64,000 bases of DNA from Mesorhizobium sp. GbtcB19 (GTDB taxonomy: Bacteria; Pseudomonadota; Alphaproteobacteria; Rhizobiales; Rhizobiaceae). The translations under genes were made by a program, and so were the position numbers. The stretch spans positions 372,001 to 436,000 of the forward strand of contig NZ_JAGXJY010000003.1 of the NCBI RefSeq assembly GCF_019091085.1, given 5' to 3'. The notes below the pieces were generated by a model. It made no database searches. It worked only from the letters and a program-made list of their open reading frames with translations, and was not told where the DNA came from. This document shows positions 1 through 8,418 of the stretch, piece after piece (position 1 is the first letter of the stretch; each line of letters opens with the position of its first letter).

Positions 1-356
1 ACTTCCTTGAGCGAGGCGCCGCCGGAGGATTCGGTCGCCGCCATCACCGCGCCTTCCACGATCGGCGCGTTGCAGACGATGATCTTGTGCGAGCGCGGCT
101 CGCCGATCATCTCGACCGCCATCTCCGAATTGGTCTCGGCGCCGCCGAGATCGACCAGTATCGCGACGCCCGCTTCCGACCAGGCCTTGTCGATCGCACC
201 CATGATCGCCTCGACGCTGGTGCCGAGCCCGCCATGGCCGTTTCCGCCGCACCAGGCAAGCGGCACTTCGTCCCCGACCATCTGGCGCACCATGTCGGCC
301 GTGCCCTCGGCAACCAGGGGCGAATGCGACACGATGACGATACCGACATTGCTCAT
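1..356 (-). CDS. dhaM: DhaM, phosphoryl donor subunit of dihydroxyacetone kinase (partial)
   Basis: The visible N-terminal part (about 118 residues) is an EIIA-mannose-like domain. DhaM passes a phosphoryl group from the PTS proteins EI and HPr to the ADP held by DhaL, so that dihydroxyacetone bound to DhaK becomes phosphorylated in the cytoplasm. The strand opens MSNVGIVIVSHS, which places the phospho-accepting histidine at residue 11. A GGAETNSEM stretch and the motif NAPIVEGAVMAA follow, both usual for this family. The ATG shares one base with the DhaL stop codon (TGATG), so translation is probably coupled. The window edge cuts the gene, so it cannot be seen whether HPr and EI domains follow as in the long E. 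coli DhaM. The family call is firm; the length is unknown. Confidence 0.88.
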   Translation of the reverse strand, partial: MSNVGIVIVSHSPLVAEGTADMVRQMVGDEVPLAWCGGNGHGGLGTSVEAIMGAIDKAWSEAGVAILVDLGGAETNSEMAVEMIGEPRSHKIIVCNAPIVEGAVMAATESSGGASLKE

Positions 357-955
357 CAATGACCCTCTATCGCTTCCGCGACTGCACGCACCAGCAGCGC
401 GGTCGAGCGCGCTCCGGCATCCATATGCCCGATCGAGCGTTCTCCCAGGAAGGAGGCGCGCCCGCGCAGGGCCTTCAAGGGCACCGTGGCCTCGGCCGCC
501 TTGTCGGCGGCGTCGGCGATTTCGCCAGCCGTCTTGCCTTGCGCCAGCGCCTCATACACCGGCTGCAGCACGTCGAGCATGGTTTTTTGTCCGGGCTGCG
601 ATTTGCCGCGCGCCGCGACCGCCTCGATCGCCTTGTTAAACGCCACCGTCAGCGCGGCGCGATCCGGCGTGGCCGGCAGTTCCTTGCCGAGCGCCATGAA
701 CAGCGTGCCGAACAGCGGGCCGGAGGCGCCGCCGACGGTCATCACCAGCTTGGTGCCGACCGCTTTCAGCGCGTCGGGCAGCGGCTTTGCCGCAAAACCA
801 TTCGTCTCGGCGCGCACGGCCTCGAAGCCGCGCTTCATGTTCAACCCGTGGTCGCCGTCGCCGATAGCCTGGTCGAGCGCGGTCAATTCCTCGGCATGCG
901 CCGCGATCGTATCGGCCGCCGCCGCGATCAGTCGGGAGAAATCGGACGCGGTCAT
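356..955 (-). CDS. dhaL: DhaL, ADP-binding subunit of PTS-type dihydroxyacetone kinase
   Basis: This 199-residue protein is a stand-alone DhaL. The family holds a nucleotide and Mg2+ and transfers the phosphate to dihydroxyacetone sitting on DhaK. The nucleotide/metal site is visible as AIGDGDHGLNM near residue 31, and TVGGASGPLFG near residue 74 is the second conserved loop. The DGDHG form is typical of PTS-dependent DhaL, whereas the fused enzyme upstream has the DGDTG form of ATP-dependent kinases. It starts 10 bases after the DhaKL stop and overlaps dhaM by one base. The operon thus encodes two DhaL modules, one free and one fused. Length and motifs fit the family fully. Confidence 0.93.
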   Translation of the reverse strand: MTASDFSRLIAAAADTIAAHAEELTALDQAIGDGDHGLNMKRGFEAVRAETNGFAAKPLPDALKAVGTKLVMTVGGASGPLFGTLFMALGKELPATPDRAALTVAFNKAIEAVAARGKSQPGQKTMLDVLQPVYEALAQGKTAGEIADAADKAAEATVPLKALRGRASFLGERSIGHMDAGARSTALLVRAVAEAIEGH

Positions 956-965
956 TATTGACCCT

Positions 966-2606
966 TCATGCCGGGGCGAACAGCGCCGCCACGGCAGCGA
1001 AAACCTCGGCGACCGCGAAGGCGCCGGGATCCGCTATGTCGAGCTGCCGGCCGATATAGGCGGAACGGCCGGCCTTTGCCTTCTGCATCGCCGCGGTTGC
1101 CTCGGCGCCCTGCCGCGCCGCTTTGGCGGCCGCTTCCAGCCCGCTCGCGTCGAGGGCCTTCAGCCCCGGCTCCAGCGCGTCGACCATGGTGCGGTCGCCG
1201 ACTTTGGCGCCGCCGTAGAAGGTCATGCGGTCGAGGCCAGCGAGCAGCGCCTTGGGCAAAGTTGCGCCAAACCCCAAAGTCTGCGCGGCGGCGGTGAAAA
1301 AGATCGACAGCAGCACGCCGCTCGAGCCCCCCATGGATGCGCCCAACGTATCACCGATTGTAGCGAGCGTTGCGGCCTTGTCGGCAAGCGGAAGTGTGTC
1401 GACACGGTCAAGTACGCTGCGCGCGCCGGTCGCAACGGTCGAGCCGGTGTCGCCATCGCCAGCCTTGGCATCGAGAGCGTTGAGGGGTTCTTCCAGCGCG
1501 ATCAGCTTCTGGCAGGCGGCCGTGATCAGCCGCTCCGTGGCCGCATCGCGGCTGGCAGCCTTTGCGGTCGAGCCGATAGCCGGCTTGGCCATCGTCACGA
1601 CCACCGGAGCGCGAACCGGCTTTGCCGGCAGCCAGGCATGCGGGCCGACAGGCGCCAGCAGCGCCGCCTCGCGCTCCGCGTCCAACCTGATCAGCGACAG
1701 CGAGAAGCCGTTCATGTTGAGCGCGGTCATCAGATGGCCGGGGCCGATGGTCAGCGCCACCGTCTTCGCCAGCGGCGAGGCCAGCACCGCATTGGCGATC
1801 AAAGACATTTCCAGCGGCGGCACCGAGCCGAGATTGTTGATCAACAGCGCATAGCGGCTGCCGGGATCGAGCCGCGCGGCAAGGCGCTCCGCCATGATCG
1901 CCACCAGCGCACCGGCGCTCTGCAGCGCGATCCGCTCGACGCCCGGCTCGCCATGGATGCCGAGGCCGAGCTCGCCATCATTCGCGCCGAACCGCTCCTC
2001 ATGCGCCTGTCCGGGGATCGAGCACGACGAGAGCGAGATGCCGAGCGAAACAATGTCCTTGGCCGCCGCGCGTGCCGCGGCCGCCACCGACGCCAGGTCG
2101 CGGCCGCTTTCGGAAAGGTGCCCGGCGATCTTGTGCACGAACAGCGTGCCGGCGACGCCGCGCGGCTGCGCGATGTCGGGCAGCGCGATGTCGTCGCCGA
2201 CGATCACCATCTCGACCGCGAGGCCCTCGGCGCGCGCCTTCTCCGCAGCCAGTCCGAAATTCAGCCGGTCGCCGGTGTAGTTCTTGACGATCAGCAGGCA
2301 GCCGGCGGGGCCGGTCGTGGCGCGGATCGCCGCCAGCACGGCCTCGACGCTCGGAGAGGCAAAGATCTCGCCGGAGACTGCCGCCGTCAGCATGCCGGCG
2401 CCGACGAAGCCGGCATGCGAGGGCTCGTGCCCGGCGCCGCCGCCTGAGACGACTGCGACCTTGGTCTTGTCCCAATCGGCGCGCAGCACGACCTTGATCT
2501 CGGGATAGCCGTCGAGCCGCGCCAGCGCGCCGGAACCGGAGGTGGCCAGGAAGCCGTCGAGCGCTTCGGTGACGATCGTGTCCTTGCGGTTGAAAAAGTG
2601 CTTCAT
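966..2606 (-). CDS. dhaK: Fused DhaK-DhaL dihydroxyacetone kinase
   Basis: This is a two-domain, ATP-type dihydroxyacetone kinase of about 546 residues, which makes dihydroxyacetone phosphate for lower glycolysis. The N-terminal DhaK part carries GAGHEPSHAGFVG and the motif GLGIHGEPG, whose histidine forms the hemiaminal bond to the substrate. The C-terminal DhaL part carries DAKAGDGDTGSTVATGAR and ASMGGSSGVLLS, the ATP/Mg site. The ATG at 2606 (MKHFFNRKD) matches the usual start of the family; a TTG at 2639 would add 11 unlikely residues. It lies 62 bases after the second ABC ATPase gene and just before separate dhaL and dhaM genes. Having both an ATP-type fusion and PTS-type subunits in one operon is unusual. 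Confidence 0.93.
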   Translation of the reverse strand: MKHFFNRKDTIVTEALDGFLATSGSGALARLDGYPEIKVVLRADWDKTKVAVVSGGGAGHEPSHAGFVGAGMLTAAVSGEIFASPSVEAVLAAIRATTGPAGCLLIVKNYTGDRLNFGLAAEKARAEGLAVEMVIVGDDIALPDIAQPRGVAGTLFVHKIAGHLSESGRDLASVAAAARAAAKDIVSLGISLSSCSIPGQAHEERFGANDGELGLGIHGEPGVERIALQSAGALVAIMAERLAARLDPGSRYALLINNLGSVPPLEMSLIANAVLASPLAKTVALTIGPGHLMTALNMNGFSLSLIRLDAEREAALLAPVGPHAWLPAKPVRAPVVVTMAKPAIGSTAKAASRDAATERLITAACQKLIALEEPLNALDAKAGDGDTGSTVATGARSVLDRVDTLPLADKAATLATIGDTLGASMGGSSGVLLSIFFTAAAQTLGFGATLPKALLAGLDRMTFYGGAKVGDRTMVDALEPGLKALDASGLEAAAKAARQGAEATAAMQKAKAGRSAYIGRQLDIADPGAFAVAEVFAAVAALFAPA

Positions 2607-2668
2607 GGATTTCGTCCAGTCCGTATCTGCGGTCGTCAATCGGTGTGCGAATATGGGCGCGAGGGCGG

Positions 2669-3682
2669 CTACATCAGTCTTTGCCCGTCCGAGCCAAAAT
2701 AAAGCGGCGCGACGTAGCGGATCGTCACCTTGTCCCCCTTTGCCAGCGGCGTGTCGGGATCGGTCAGCGTCACCAGTTTCTTCGCCCCGACCGTCACATG
2801 CAGGTGGTTCTGGTCGCCGAGATGCTCGACCCAGTCGACGACGCCGTCGGCATGGCCGTTCGCCGCCTTCTCGATCGCGAGATGCTCGGTGCGGGCGCCG
2901 ATCGTTTTCGTTCCGGTCGGCGCGCCGCCATCGGGCAGCAGCCCGGCCGGCAGAAGGTTGATCGCCGGCTGGCCGAGGCGGGCGGCGACATGAAGGTTTG
3001 CCGGCTCCGAGTAGATCGCGCGCGGCGTGCCGATCTGCACCAAAACGCCGTCGGCGAGGATGCCGATGCGGTCGGCCATGGTCATCGCCTCGATCTGGTC
3101 GTGTGTGACATAGAGCATGGTGGCGCCGAGCTCGGACTGGATGCGCTTCAACTCGAGCCTCAGATCGGCGCGCAGCTTGGCGTCGAGCGACGACAGCGGC
3201 TCGTCCATCAGATAGATCGCCGGCTTGCGCACCAGCGCGCGGCCGATGGCGACGCGCTGCATCTCGCCGCCCGACAGTTTTGTCGAGCGGTTGTCGAGCT
3301 TGTGGTCGATGCGCACCATGCGGGCCACCTCCTCGACACGCCGACGCACCGCCTCCTCCGGAAAGCGCCGCGCCGGCGAGCGCAGCGGGAAGGCGAGGTT
3401 GTCGAACACCGAAAGATGCGGGTAGAGCGAATATTGCTGGAAGACAAAGGCAGTGTCGCGTTCGGCTGGCGACAGCGCCGTCGCGTCATGGCCGCCGATA
3501 TGGATCGTGCCGCTGTCCGGCCGCTCCAGCCCGGCGATCAGCCTCAGCGTCGTCGTCTTGCCGGCGCCGGTGGGCCCAAGCAGCACGACGAATTCGCCGT
3601 CCTTGATCGCGAGGTCGAGATCGTCGATCGCGACGGTGCCGCCGAAACTCTTGGTCACGCCCTGGATACGGACATCAGCCAT
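2669..3682 (-). CDS. ABC importer ATP-binding protein (first of two)
   Basis: This is a 337-residue cytoplasmic ATPase of the sugar/polyol (MalK/UgpC) type. It shows Walker A GPTGAGKTTT, a Q-loop near FVFQQYSLYPH, the signature LSGGEMQR (E in place of the usual Q), Walker B IYLMDEPLSSLDAK and the switch histidine in LYVTHDQIEAM. A C-terminal TOBE-like regulatory domain follows. The ATG at 3682 opens MADVRIQGVTKSFGG, a standard beginning. Its start overlaps the end of the previous ATPase gene by 8 bases, so the two are probably translated together and may form a heterodimer. It belongs to the importer operon running from 8317 leftward. The substrate is not proven; the kinase genes behind it suggest a triose or polyol. 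Confidence 0.93.
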   Translation of the reverse strand: MADVRIQGVTKSFGGTVAIDDLDLAIKDGEFVVLLGPTGAGKTTTLRLIAGLERPDSGTIHIGGHDATALSPAERDTAFVFQQYSLYPHLSVFDNLAFPLRSPARRFPEEAVRRRVEEVARMVRIDHKLDNRSTKLSGGEMQRVAIGRALVRKPAIYLMDEPLSSLDAKLRADLRLELKRIQSELGATMLYVTHDQIEAMTMADRIGILADGVLVQIGTPRAIYSEPANLHVAARLGQPAINLLPAGLLPDGGAPTGTKTIGARTEHLAIEKAANGHADGVVDWVEHLGDQNHLHVTVGAKKLVTLTDPDTPLAKGDKVTIRYVAPLYFGSDGQRLM

Positions 3683-4781
3683 GGCGCGCCTCCGCTGCCT
3701 GATCATACATGGCGGTCCTGACCGCGCGTCCCGTACCCTTCTCGAACAGCGACAGCCGGGCGCTGCTCAGCGCCAGCCCGACCTGCTCGCCGGGACTGAG
3801 GTGGATGCCTGCCGGCACCCGCGCCTTGATGATGCCGTCTGCCGTCTCGACAGCGACGATCTGCGTGGTGCCGAGATATTCGGTGCCGTAGATCGCGCCG
3901 CGCAGCCTCGAGCCGTCGTCGAAGCGGATATGCTCGGGCCGGATGCCGAGCGCCATGTCGGCGGGTGCCACGTCCTCGCGCACTTCCGGCACCGCCACCT
4001 TGGCGCCTTGCACGACGATCTCCTTCGCGCCCTTGGCGAGCCCACCGCCGAATTTCAGGAAATTCATCGGCGGCGAGCCGATGAAATCGGCGACGAACAT
4101 GGTCGCCGGCCGGTCGTAGATCTCGCGCGGCGTGCCGAACTGCTCGATGACGCCATGGTTCATCACCGCTATCTTGTCGGCCATCGACATCGCTTCCATC
4201 TGGTCATGCGTGACATAGACCGTCGTGGCGTGGATGCGGTTGTGCAGCTCGCGCAGTTCGTGGACCATCAAGTCGCGGAACTCGGTGTCGAGCGTGCCGA
4301 GCGGCTCATCCATCAGGAAACATTTCGGGCGCCGCACGATGGCGCGGCCGAGCGCGACGCGCTGCCGGTCGCCGCCGGCAAGGCCGGAGACCGACTTGTC
4401 GAGCAAATGGTCGATACGCAACAGCTTCGCTGTCTCCTCGACCCGTTCGCGGATCTCCGCCGAAGCCATGCCCTGCGCCAGCAGCGGAAAGCCGATGTTC
4501 TTGCGCACATTCATATGCGGATAGAGCGCGAAGAGCTGGAACACGAAGGCGATGTCGCGCTCGCGCGCCCGGCGCATGGTGACGTCCTCGCCGCCGAGCA
4601 GGATCTTGCCGCCGGTCGGCAGTTCGAGGCCGGCGATCATGCGCAGCGTCGTCGTCTTGCCGCAGCCGGACGGTCCGAGCATGACGAAGAACTCGCCATC
4701 CTCGACGACGAAATTGGAATCCTGCACGGCGACGAATGCGCCGAAGGCCTTCCTCAGGTTCTGAACACGGATCTCGGCCAT
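3675..4781 (-). CDS. ABC importer ATP-binding protein (second of two)
   Basis: This 368-residue MalK/UgpC-type ATPase is the partner of the one just downstream. Walker A is GPSGCGKTTT, the Q-loop lies in FVFQLFALYPH, Walker B is CFLMDEPLGTLD and the switch region is VYVTHDQMEAM. The signature is LAGGDRQR, so both serine and glutamine of the classical LSGGQ are replaced. A TOBE-like C-terminal domain contains GIRPEHIRF. The ATG at 4781 (MAEIRVQNLRKAFG) sits two bases after the stop of the small membrane protein gene, and the gene end overlaps the next ATPase by 8 bases. Two different ATPase genes in one importer operon are also found in rhizobial glycerol transport operons (established knowledge, from memory). 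Confidence 0.92.
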   Translation of the reverse strand: MAEIRVQNLRKAFGAFVAVQDSNFVVEDGEFFVMLGPSGCGKTTTLRMIAGLELPTGGKILLGGEDVTMRRARERDIAFVFQLFALYPHMNVRKNIGFPLLAQGMASAEIRERVEETAKLLRIDHLLDKSVSGLAGGDRQRVALGRAIVRRPKCFLMDEPLGTLDTEFRDLMVHELRELHNRIHATTVYVTHDQMEAMSMADKIAVMNHGVIEQFGTPREIYDRPATMFVADFIGSPPMNFLKFGGGLAKGAKEIVVQGAKVAVPEVREDVAPADMALGIRPEHIRFDDGSRLRGAIYGTEYLGTTQIVAVETADGIIKARVPAGIHLSPGEQVGLALSSARLSLFEKGTGRAVRTAMYDQAAEARHG

Positions 4782-4783
4782 AG

Positions 4784-4990
4784 TTATTCCGGGAATTTCG
4801 AGACGATGATGAACATCACCGTGCCGGCAAGCATGGTGATGAAGGAATAGGTGTAGAGCGACAGCGCGAAGGGCTGAAACAGCATCAGGAAGCCGATCGC
4901 GATGATCGCCGTCGCGATGTTTTCCATCAGGCCGCGCCTTGCCCAGACGGGCCAACGCGATTTACGTTTTGCAGTCTGGATCGTGCTCAT
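4784..4990 (-). CDS. Small two-helix membrane protein of the ABC importer operon
   Basis: The product has 68 residues and I do not recognise its family. A basic N-terminus (TAKRKSRWPVWARRG) is followed by two hydrophobic stretches, roughly residues 24-42 and 47-63, so it is probably a two-helix inner-membrane protein. The ATG at 4990 overlaps the stop codon of the second permease by four bases, and its own stop lies two bases before the first ATPase gene. That tight packing makes it very likely translated and tied to the transporter. Rhizobial glycerol importers carry an unrelated-looking small membrane protein (DUF2160) in a similar position. A role in assembly or stability of the permease is an inference only. 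Confidence 0.75.
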   Translation of the reverse strand: MSTIQTAKRKSRWPVWARRGLMENIATAIIAIGFLMLFQPFALSLYTYSFITMLAGTVMFIIVSKFPE

Positions 4991-5937
4991 TTGCGCACCG
5001 CGCCGAAGGTTATGCCGCGCAGCAATTGCTTGCGGAGCAGGATGGTGAAGACGAGGATCGGCACCAGGAAGATGGTCGTGCCCGCCGCTACCGCCGGCCA
5101 GTCCTGGCCGCCTTCGCCGATGATCGTCGGGATGAACGGCGGCGCGGTCTGCGCGGTGCCGGAGGTGAGGAGCGCGGCGAACGCATATTCGTTCCAGGCG
5201 AAGATCAGGCAGAAGATGGCGGTCGCGGCGATGCCGGTCGTCGCTTGCGGCAGTACGGTGCGCCAGAAGGCCTGCAACCGCGTATAGCCGTCGATCATCG
5301 CGGCCTCTTCGTACTCGCGCGGGATTTCGTCGATGAAGCCCTTGAGCAGCCAGACAGCCAGCGAGACGTTGACCGCGGTATAGAGCAGGATCATGCCGAG
5401 CGCGGTGTCGGACAGGCCGAGCTCGCGGTACATCAGATAGATCGGGATCGCCACCGCGATCGGCGGCATGAAGCGCGTCGACAGGATGAAGAACAAAAGA
5501 TCGTCGGCCAATGGCACCTTGAAGCGCGAGAAGCCATAGGCCGAGAGCGTGCCGAGGAACACCGCGCAGAAGGTCGAGCCGAAGGCGATGATCAGCGAGT
5601 TGACGAAACGCGGCAGGAAGTTCGATGGGCCGGCGATCACCATATTGCGCTTGCGCACCGTCTCGTCGCAGAAGCCTGTCGCCGGCCCCAGCGAGTTGAT
5701 GTATTCCGGCGTTTGCCGGGTGCGGGTCGTGAACAGGTTGCAATAGCCCTCGATGCTCGGCTGGAAGACGATCTTCGGCGGATAGGCGATCGAGTCCGGC
5801 GGCGTCTTGAAGCTGGTGGCGAAGATCCACAACAGCGGCACGATCGAGATCAGCGCATAGGCTATGATGATCGTGCCGGCGATCAGCTTCGCGTTCGACG
5901 ACGGCGCGACGACGGAATGGGCGGTGGTCAGGCTCAT
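4987..5937 (-). CDS. ABC importer permease (MalG/UgpE type)
   Basis: The product is a 316-residue inner-membrane permease with about six hydrophobic helices. The cytoplasmic EAA loop that contacts the ATPase is visible as EIPREYEEAAMIDGYTRLQAFWRTVLPQ-like sequence around residues 203-230. The first helix is near residue 20 and a long periplasmic segment (about residues 45-100) contains the pair CNLFTTRTRQTP and ATGFCDETV, longer than in most MalG relatives. The gene start overlaps the previous permease stop by four bases (ATGA), and its own stop overlaps the next gene the same way. It is the second transmembrane subunit of the triose/polyol importer. Confidence 0.92.
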   Translation of the reverse strand: MSLTTAHSVVAPSSNAKLIAGTIIIAYALISIVPLLWIFATSFKTPPDSIAYPPKIVFQPSIEGYCNLFTTRTRQTPEYINSLGPATGFCDETVRKRNMVIAGPSNFLPRFVNSLIIAFGSTFCAVFLGTLSAYGFSRFKVPLADDLLFFILSTRFMPPIAVAIPIYLMYRELGLSDTALGMILLYTAVNVSLAVWLLKGFIDEIPREYEEAAMIDGYTRLQAFWRTVLPQATTGIAATAIFCLIFAWNEYAFAALLTSGTAQTAPPFIPTIIGEGGQDWPAVAAGTTIFLVPILVFTILLRKQLLRGITFGAVRK

Positions 5938-6881
5938 CTCTGCTTCACCTTGTTGAGTGCCTTGACGTAGATGTTGGCGAGGCCAAACACCGCGACGAAC
6001 AAGATGATGGCGAAGGCCGAGGAATAGCCGGTGCGCCAGCTTTCGAAGGCCTGCCGCTTCAACGTGATCGAGGCGACCTCGGTGGTCGAGCCGGGCCCGC
6101 CGCCGGTCAAGAGGTTGACCATGTCGAACATCTTGAAGTTCTCGATGCCGCGGAACAGCACCGCGAGCATAATGAAGGGCAGCGCCATCGGCAGCGTGAT
6201 CGACCAGAACTGCCGCCAGTTGGAGGCGCGGTCGACCTCGGCAGCCTCATAGATATATTCCGGGATGGAGCGCAGGCCGGCGAGGCAGATCAGCATGACG
6301 TAGGGCGTCCACATCCAGGTGTCGACGATGATGATCGACCATGGCGCCAATTCGACATTGGACAGCATCTGCACATTCGTCGGCGGAATGCCGGTGACGA
6401 AGGAGACGACATAGGAAAACAGCCCGATCTGCGGTTCGTAGAGGAAGCGCCAGAAATTGCCGACCACCGCCGGCGACAGCATCATCGGCACCAGGATCAC
6501 GGTGGTCCAGAAGGCATGGCCGCGGAACTTGCGGTCGATCAGCCAGGCGAGCGTGAAGCCGATCACCGTCTGCAAAAGGATCGTCCAGAACACGAAATGC
6601 GCCGTGGTCTGCATGGCGATCCAGATGTCCTGGTCGCCGAGGATGCGCTGGTAATTGGCGAGCCCGAGGTTCTTCACCACCTCGTTGGGGCGGTTGGCGC
6701 GGTAGTTGGTGAACGACAGATAGATCGCCCAGAACAGCGGGAAGATGTTGATGGCAAGCAACAAAAGAATCGTCGGCGAAATGAACAGCCAGGCGAGGCC
6801 CTTATCGCTGATGCCCCGGATCTTCTTGGCCAACGGCTCCGGGGTCGCCCGGGCAACGTTGTCCGCAGTCCGATCAAGCAT
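5934..6881 (-). CDS. ABC importer permease (MalF/UgpA type)
   Basis: This is the first transmembrane subunit of the importer, about 315 residues with six predicted helices. The EAA motif is visible near residues 200-225 (EYIYEAAEVDRASNWRQFW). I chose the ATG at 6881 (MLDRTADNVARAT) because AGGACT stands 6-11 bases upstream of it; a TTG at 6917 would be the only longer alternative and has no clear ribosome binding site. It follows the binding-protein gene after a 107-base gap that holds a perfect stem-loop, and overlaps the next permease by four bases. Function follows from family and operon context. Confidence 0.92.
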   Translation of the reverse strand: MLDRTADNVARATPEPLAKKIRGISDKGLAWLFISPTILLLLAINIFPLFWAIYLSFTNYRANRPNEVVKNLGLANYQRILGDQDIWIAMQTTAHFVFWTILLQTVIGFTLAWLIDRKFRGHAFWTTVILVPMMLSPAVVGNFWRFLYEPQIGLFSYVVSFVTGIPPTNVQMLSNVELAPWSIIIVDTWMWTPYVMLICLAGLRSIPEYIYEAAEVDRASNWRQFWSITLPMALPFIMLAVLFRGIENFKMFDMVNLLTGGGPGSTTEVASITLKRQAFESWRTGYSSAFAIILFVAVFGLANIYVKALNKVKQR

Positions 6882-6934
6882 GGTGAGTCCTGCTTCGGTC
6901 ACGTCAAGTCTCGACAATGGAATTTATCTGAACT

Positions 6935-6964
6935 GCGTCCCGTGCCAAGGGCGGCACGGGACGC
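6935..6964 (-). promoter_or_regulatory. Stem-loop between binding-protein and permease genes
   Basis: A perfect 12-base-pair inverted repeat (GCGTCCCGTGCC and its complement, 6935-6946 and 6953-6964) with a six-base loop lies about 25 bases after the binding-protein stop. No T-run follows on the transcribed strand, so it is unlikely to be a full terminator. Such hairpins are known to protect the upstream binding-protein message from 3' decay and so give more binding protein than permease; that role here is inferred. Confidence 0.65.
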
Positions 6965-6988
6965 GCGGGTCACGGCTCGGGAGGAGCC

Positions 6989-8317
6989 TTACATCTTGCC
7001 ATCGTCCTGGAAGGTCTGCGTCCAGTCCTTGACCAGACTGTCGAGCGCTTCCTGCGCGGTACCCTTGTCGGCCACCACATAGTCATGAACGCGCTTCTGC
7101 ATCGCCTGCAAAAGCGTGGCGTAGCTCGGCTCGGCCCAGAAATCCTTCACGATCGCCATCGATTCCAGGAAGGTCGAAGCGTAGGGCTGGCTGGAAGGGA
7201 ATTTGGGGTCGTTCACCACCGCATTGAGACAGGAGTAGCCGCCCAGCGCCCACCATTTGGCCTGCACGTCCTTGTTGGCGAACCACTTGATGTATTTCAG
7301 CGCCGATTCCTGTTTGTCGGAATAGGAGACCACGGAAATACCCTGGCCGCCGAGCTGGGCGAAATGCCCCTTCGGACCGGCGGGGTTGGCGAAGAAGCCG
7401 ATCTTGTCGCCACCTACTTTCTCGTCCTTGTAGAGACCCGGCCAGGTGAAGGCGAAGTTCATATGCAGGGCAACCTGGCCCGATTTGAAGGCGTCGGCCG
7501 ATTCGCCCATGTAGACGTTCGACGACCCGGGAGGCGTGCAGCAATCATATAGCTTCTTGTAGAATTCGAGGCCCTTGGCCGCGTCCGCAGAGTTGACGAA
7601 GCCCTGCATTTCGTAGGCCTTCTTTGGATTCTGATAGTCGAAGCCATAGTCGTAGAGGACGTTGGTGACGCCCATGGTGATGCCTTCCGAGCCGCGTTCG
7701 GTATAGATCGAGGCGCCATAGACCGTCTTGCCGTCGATCTGCCGCTTCTGGAAGAATTCGGCGATCTGCATCAGCTGGTCATAGGTCTTGGGCGGCCCAA
7801 GCTCCCAGCCATATTTCTCCTTGAATTCTTTCTGCAGTTCGGGCTTGGAGAACCAGTCCTTGCGATAGGTCCAGCCGACGACGTCGCCCATGGCCGGCAG
7901 CGCCCAGTAGTTCGGCGTGTTCTTCGGCCATTCGGAATAGCCGACCACGGTCGCCGGCACGAAGTCGTCCATGCTGATATGCTCCTTGTCGAAGAAGTCG
8001 TTCAGCTTGACGTAGTGGCCGTTCTCGGCGGCGCCGCCGATCCACTGGCTGTCGCCGATGATCAGGTCGCAGAGCTTGCCGTGCGAGTTGAGCTCGTTGA
8101 GGAAGCGGTCGGCGTAGTTGGTCCACGGCACGAACTCGAACTTCATGCCGATGCCGGTTTGCTTGGTGAAGTCCTTGGACAGTTCCACGAGCGCGTTGGC
8201 CGGATCCCAGGCCGCCCAGCACAGCGTCAGGTCTTCCGCATGCGCGACATTCGAGACGGCTGTCGACGCAAAGATCGCCGAGGCCAGTCCCAACGCCAGT
8301 TTCAAGGTCGATTTCAT
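6989..8317 (-). CDS. Extracellular solute-binding protein of the ABC importer
   Basis: This 442-residue periplasmic protein is of the family 1 solute-binding type (MalE/UgpB-like). It begins with a Sec signal peptide (MKSTLKLALGLASAIFAS, cleavage likely after AHA near residue 27). The mature part starts EDLTLCWAAWDPANALVELSK, and a conserved C-terminal half contains GGQGISVVSYSDKQ. A strong ribosome binding site (GGGAGGT) stands 6 bases before the ATG. It is the first gene of an operon with two permeases, two ATPases and dihydroxyacetone kinase genes, so it probably captures a triose or small polyol. It is clearly shorter than the glycerol-binding GlpV as I remember it, so glycerol itself is less likely. 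Substrate unproven. Confidence 0.9.
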   Translation of the reverse strand: MKSTLKLALGLASAIFASTAVSNVAHAEDLTLCWAAWDPANALVELSKDFTKQTGIGMKFEFVPWTNYADRFLNELNSHGKLCDLIIGDSQWIGGAAENGHYVKLNDFFDKEHISMDDFVPATVVGYSEWPKNTPNYWALPAMGDVVGWTYRKDWFSKPELQKEFKEKYGWELGPPKTYDQLMQIAEFFQKRQIDGKTVYGASIYTERGSEGITMGVTNVLYDYGFDYQNPKKAYEMQGFVNSADAAKGLEFYKKLYDCCTPPGSSNVYMGESADAFKSGQVALHMNFAFTWPGLYKDEKVGGDKIGFFANPAGPKGHFAQLGGQGISVVSYSDKQESALKYIKWFANKDVQAKWWALGGYSCLNAVVNDPKFPSSQPYASTFLESMAIVKDFWAEPSYATLLQAMQKRVHDYVVADKGTAQEALDSLVKDWTQTFQDDGKM

Positions 8318-8418
8318 GCCTTACCTCCCATTTGCGAAACGCGTCCGGATGACGGTTTCAAGAGCCCTCAACCCTCGCTCCTCCGAGGGCCCAAACATGG
8401 CGCGCGACGCGCGGCCAA

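Noticed and set aside
4784..4990. Assignment of the small importer protein to DUF2160 (glycerol importer GlpU-like)
   Set aside because: Position is similar but the sequence and length do not match what I remember of DUF2160, so no family was given.
6989..8317. Calling the binding protein GlpV (glycerol)
   Set aside because: It is clearly shorter than GlpV and its start differs. The substrate is left open as triose or polyol.
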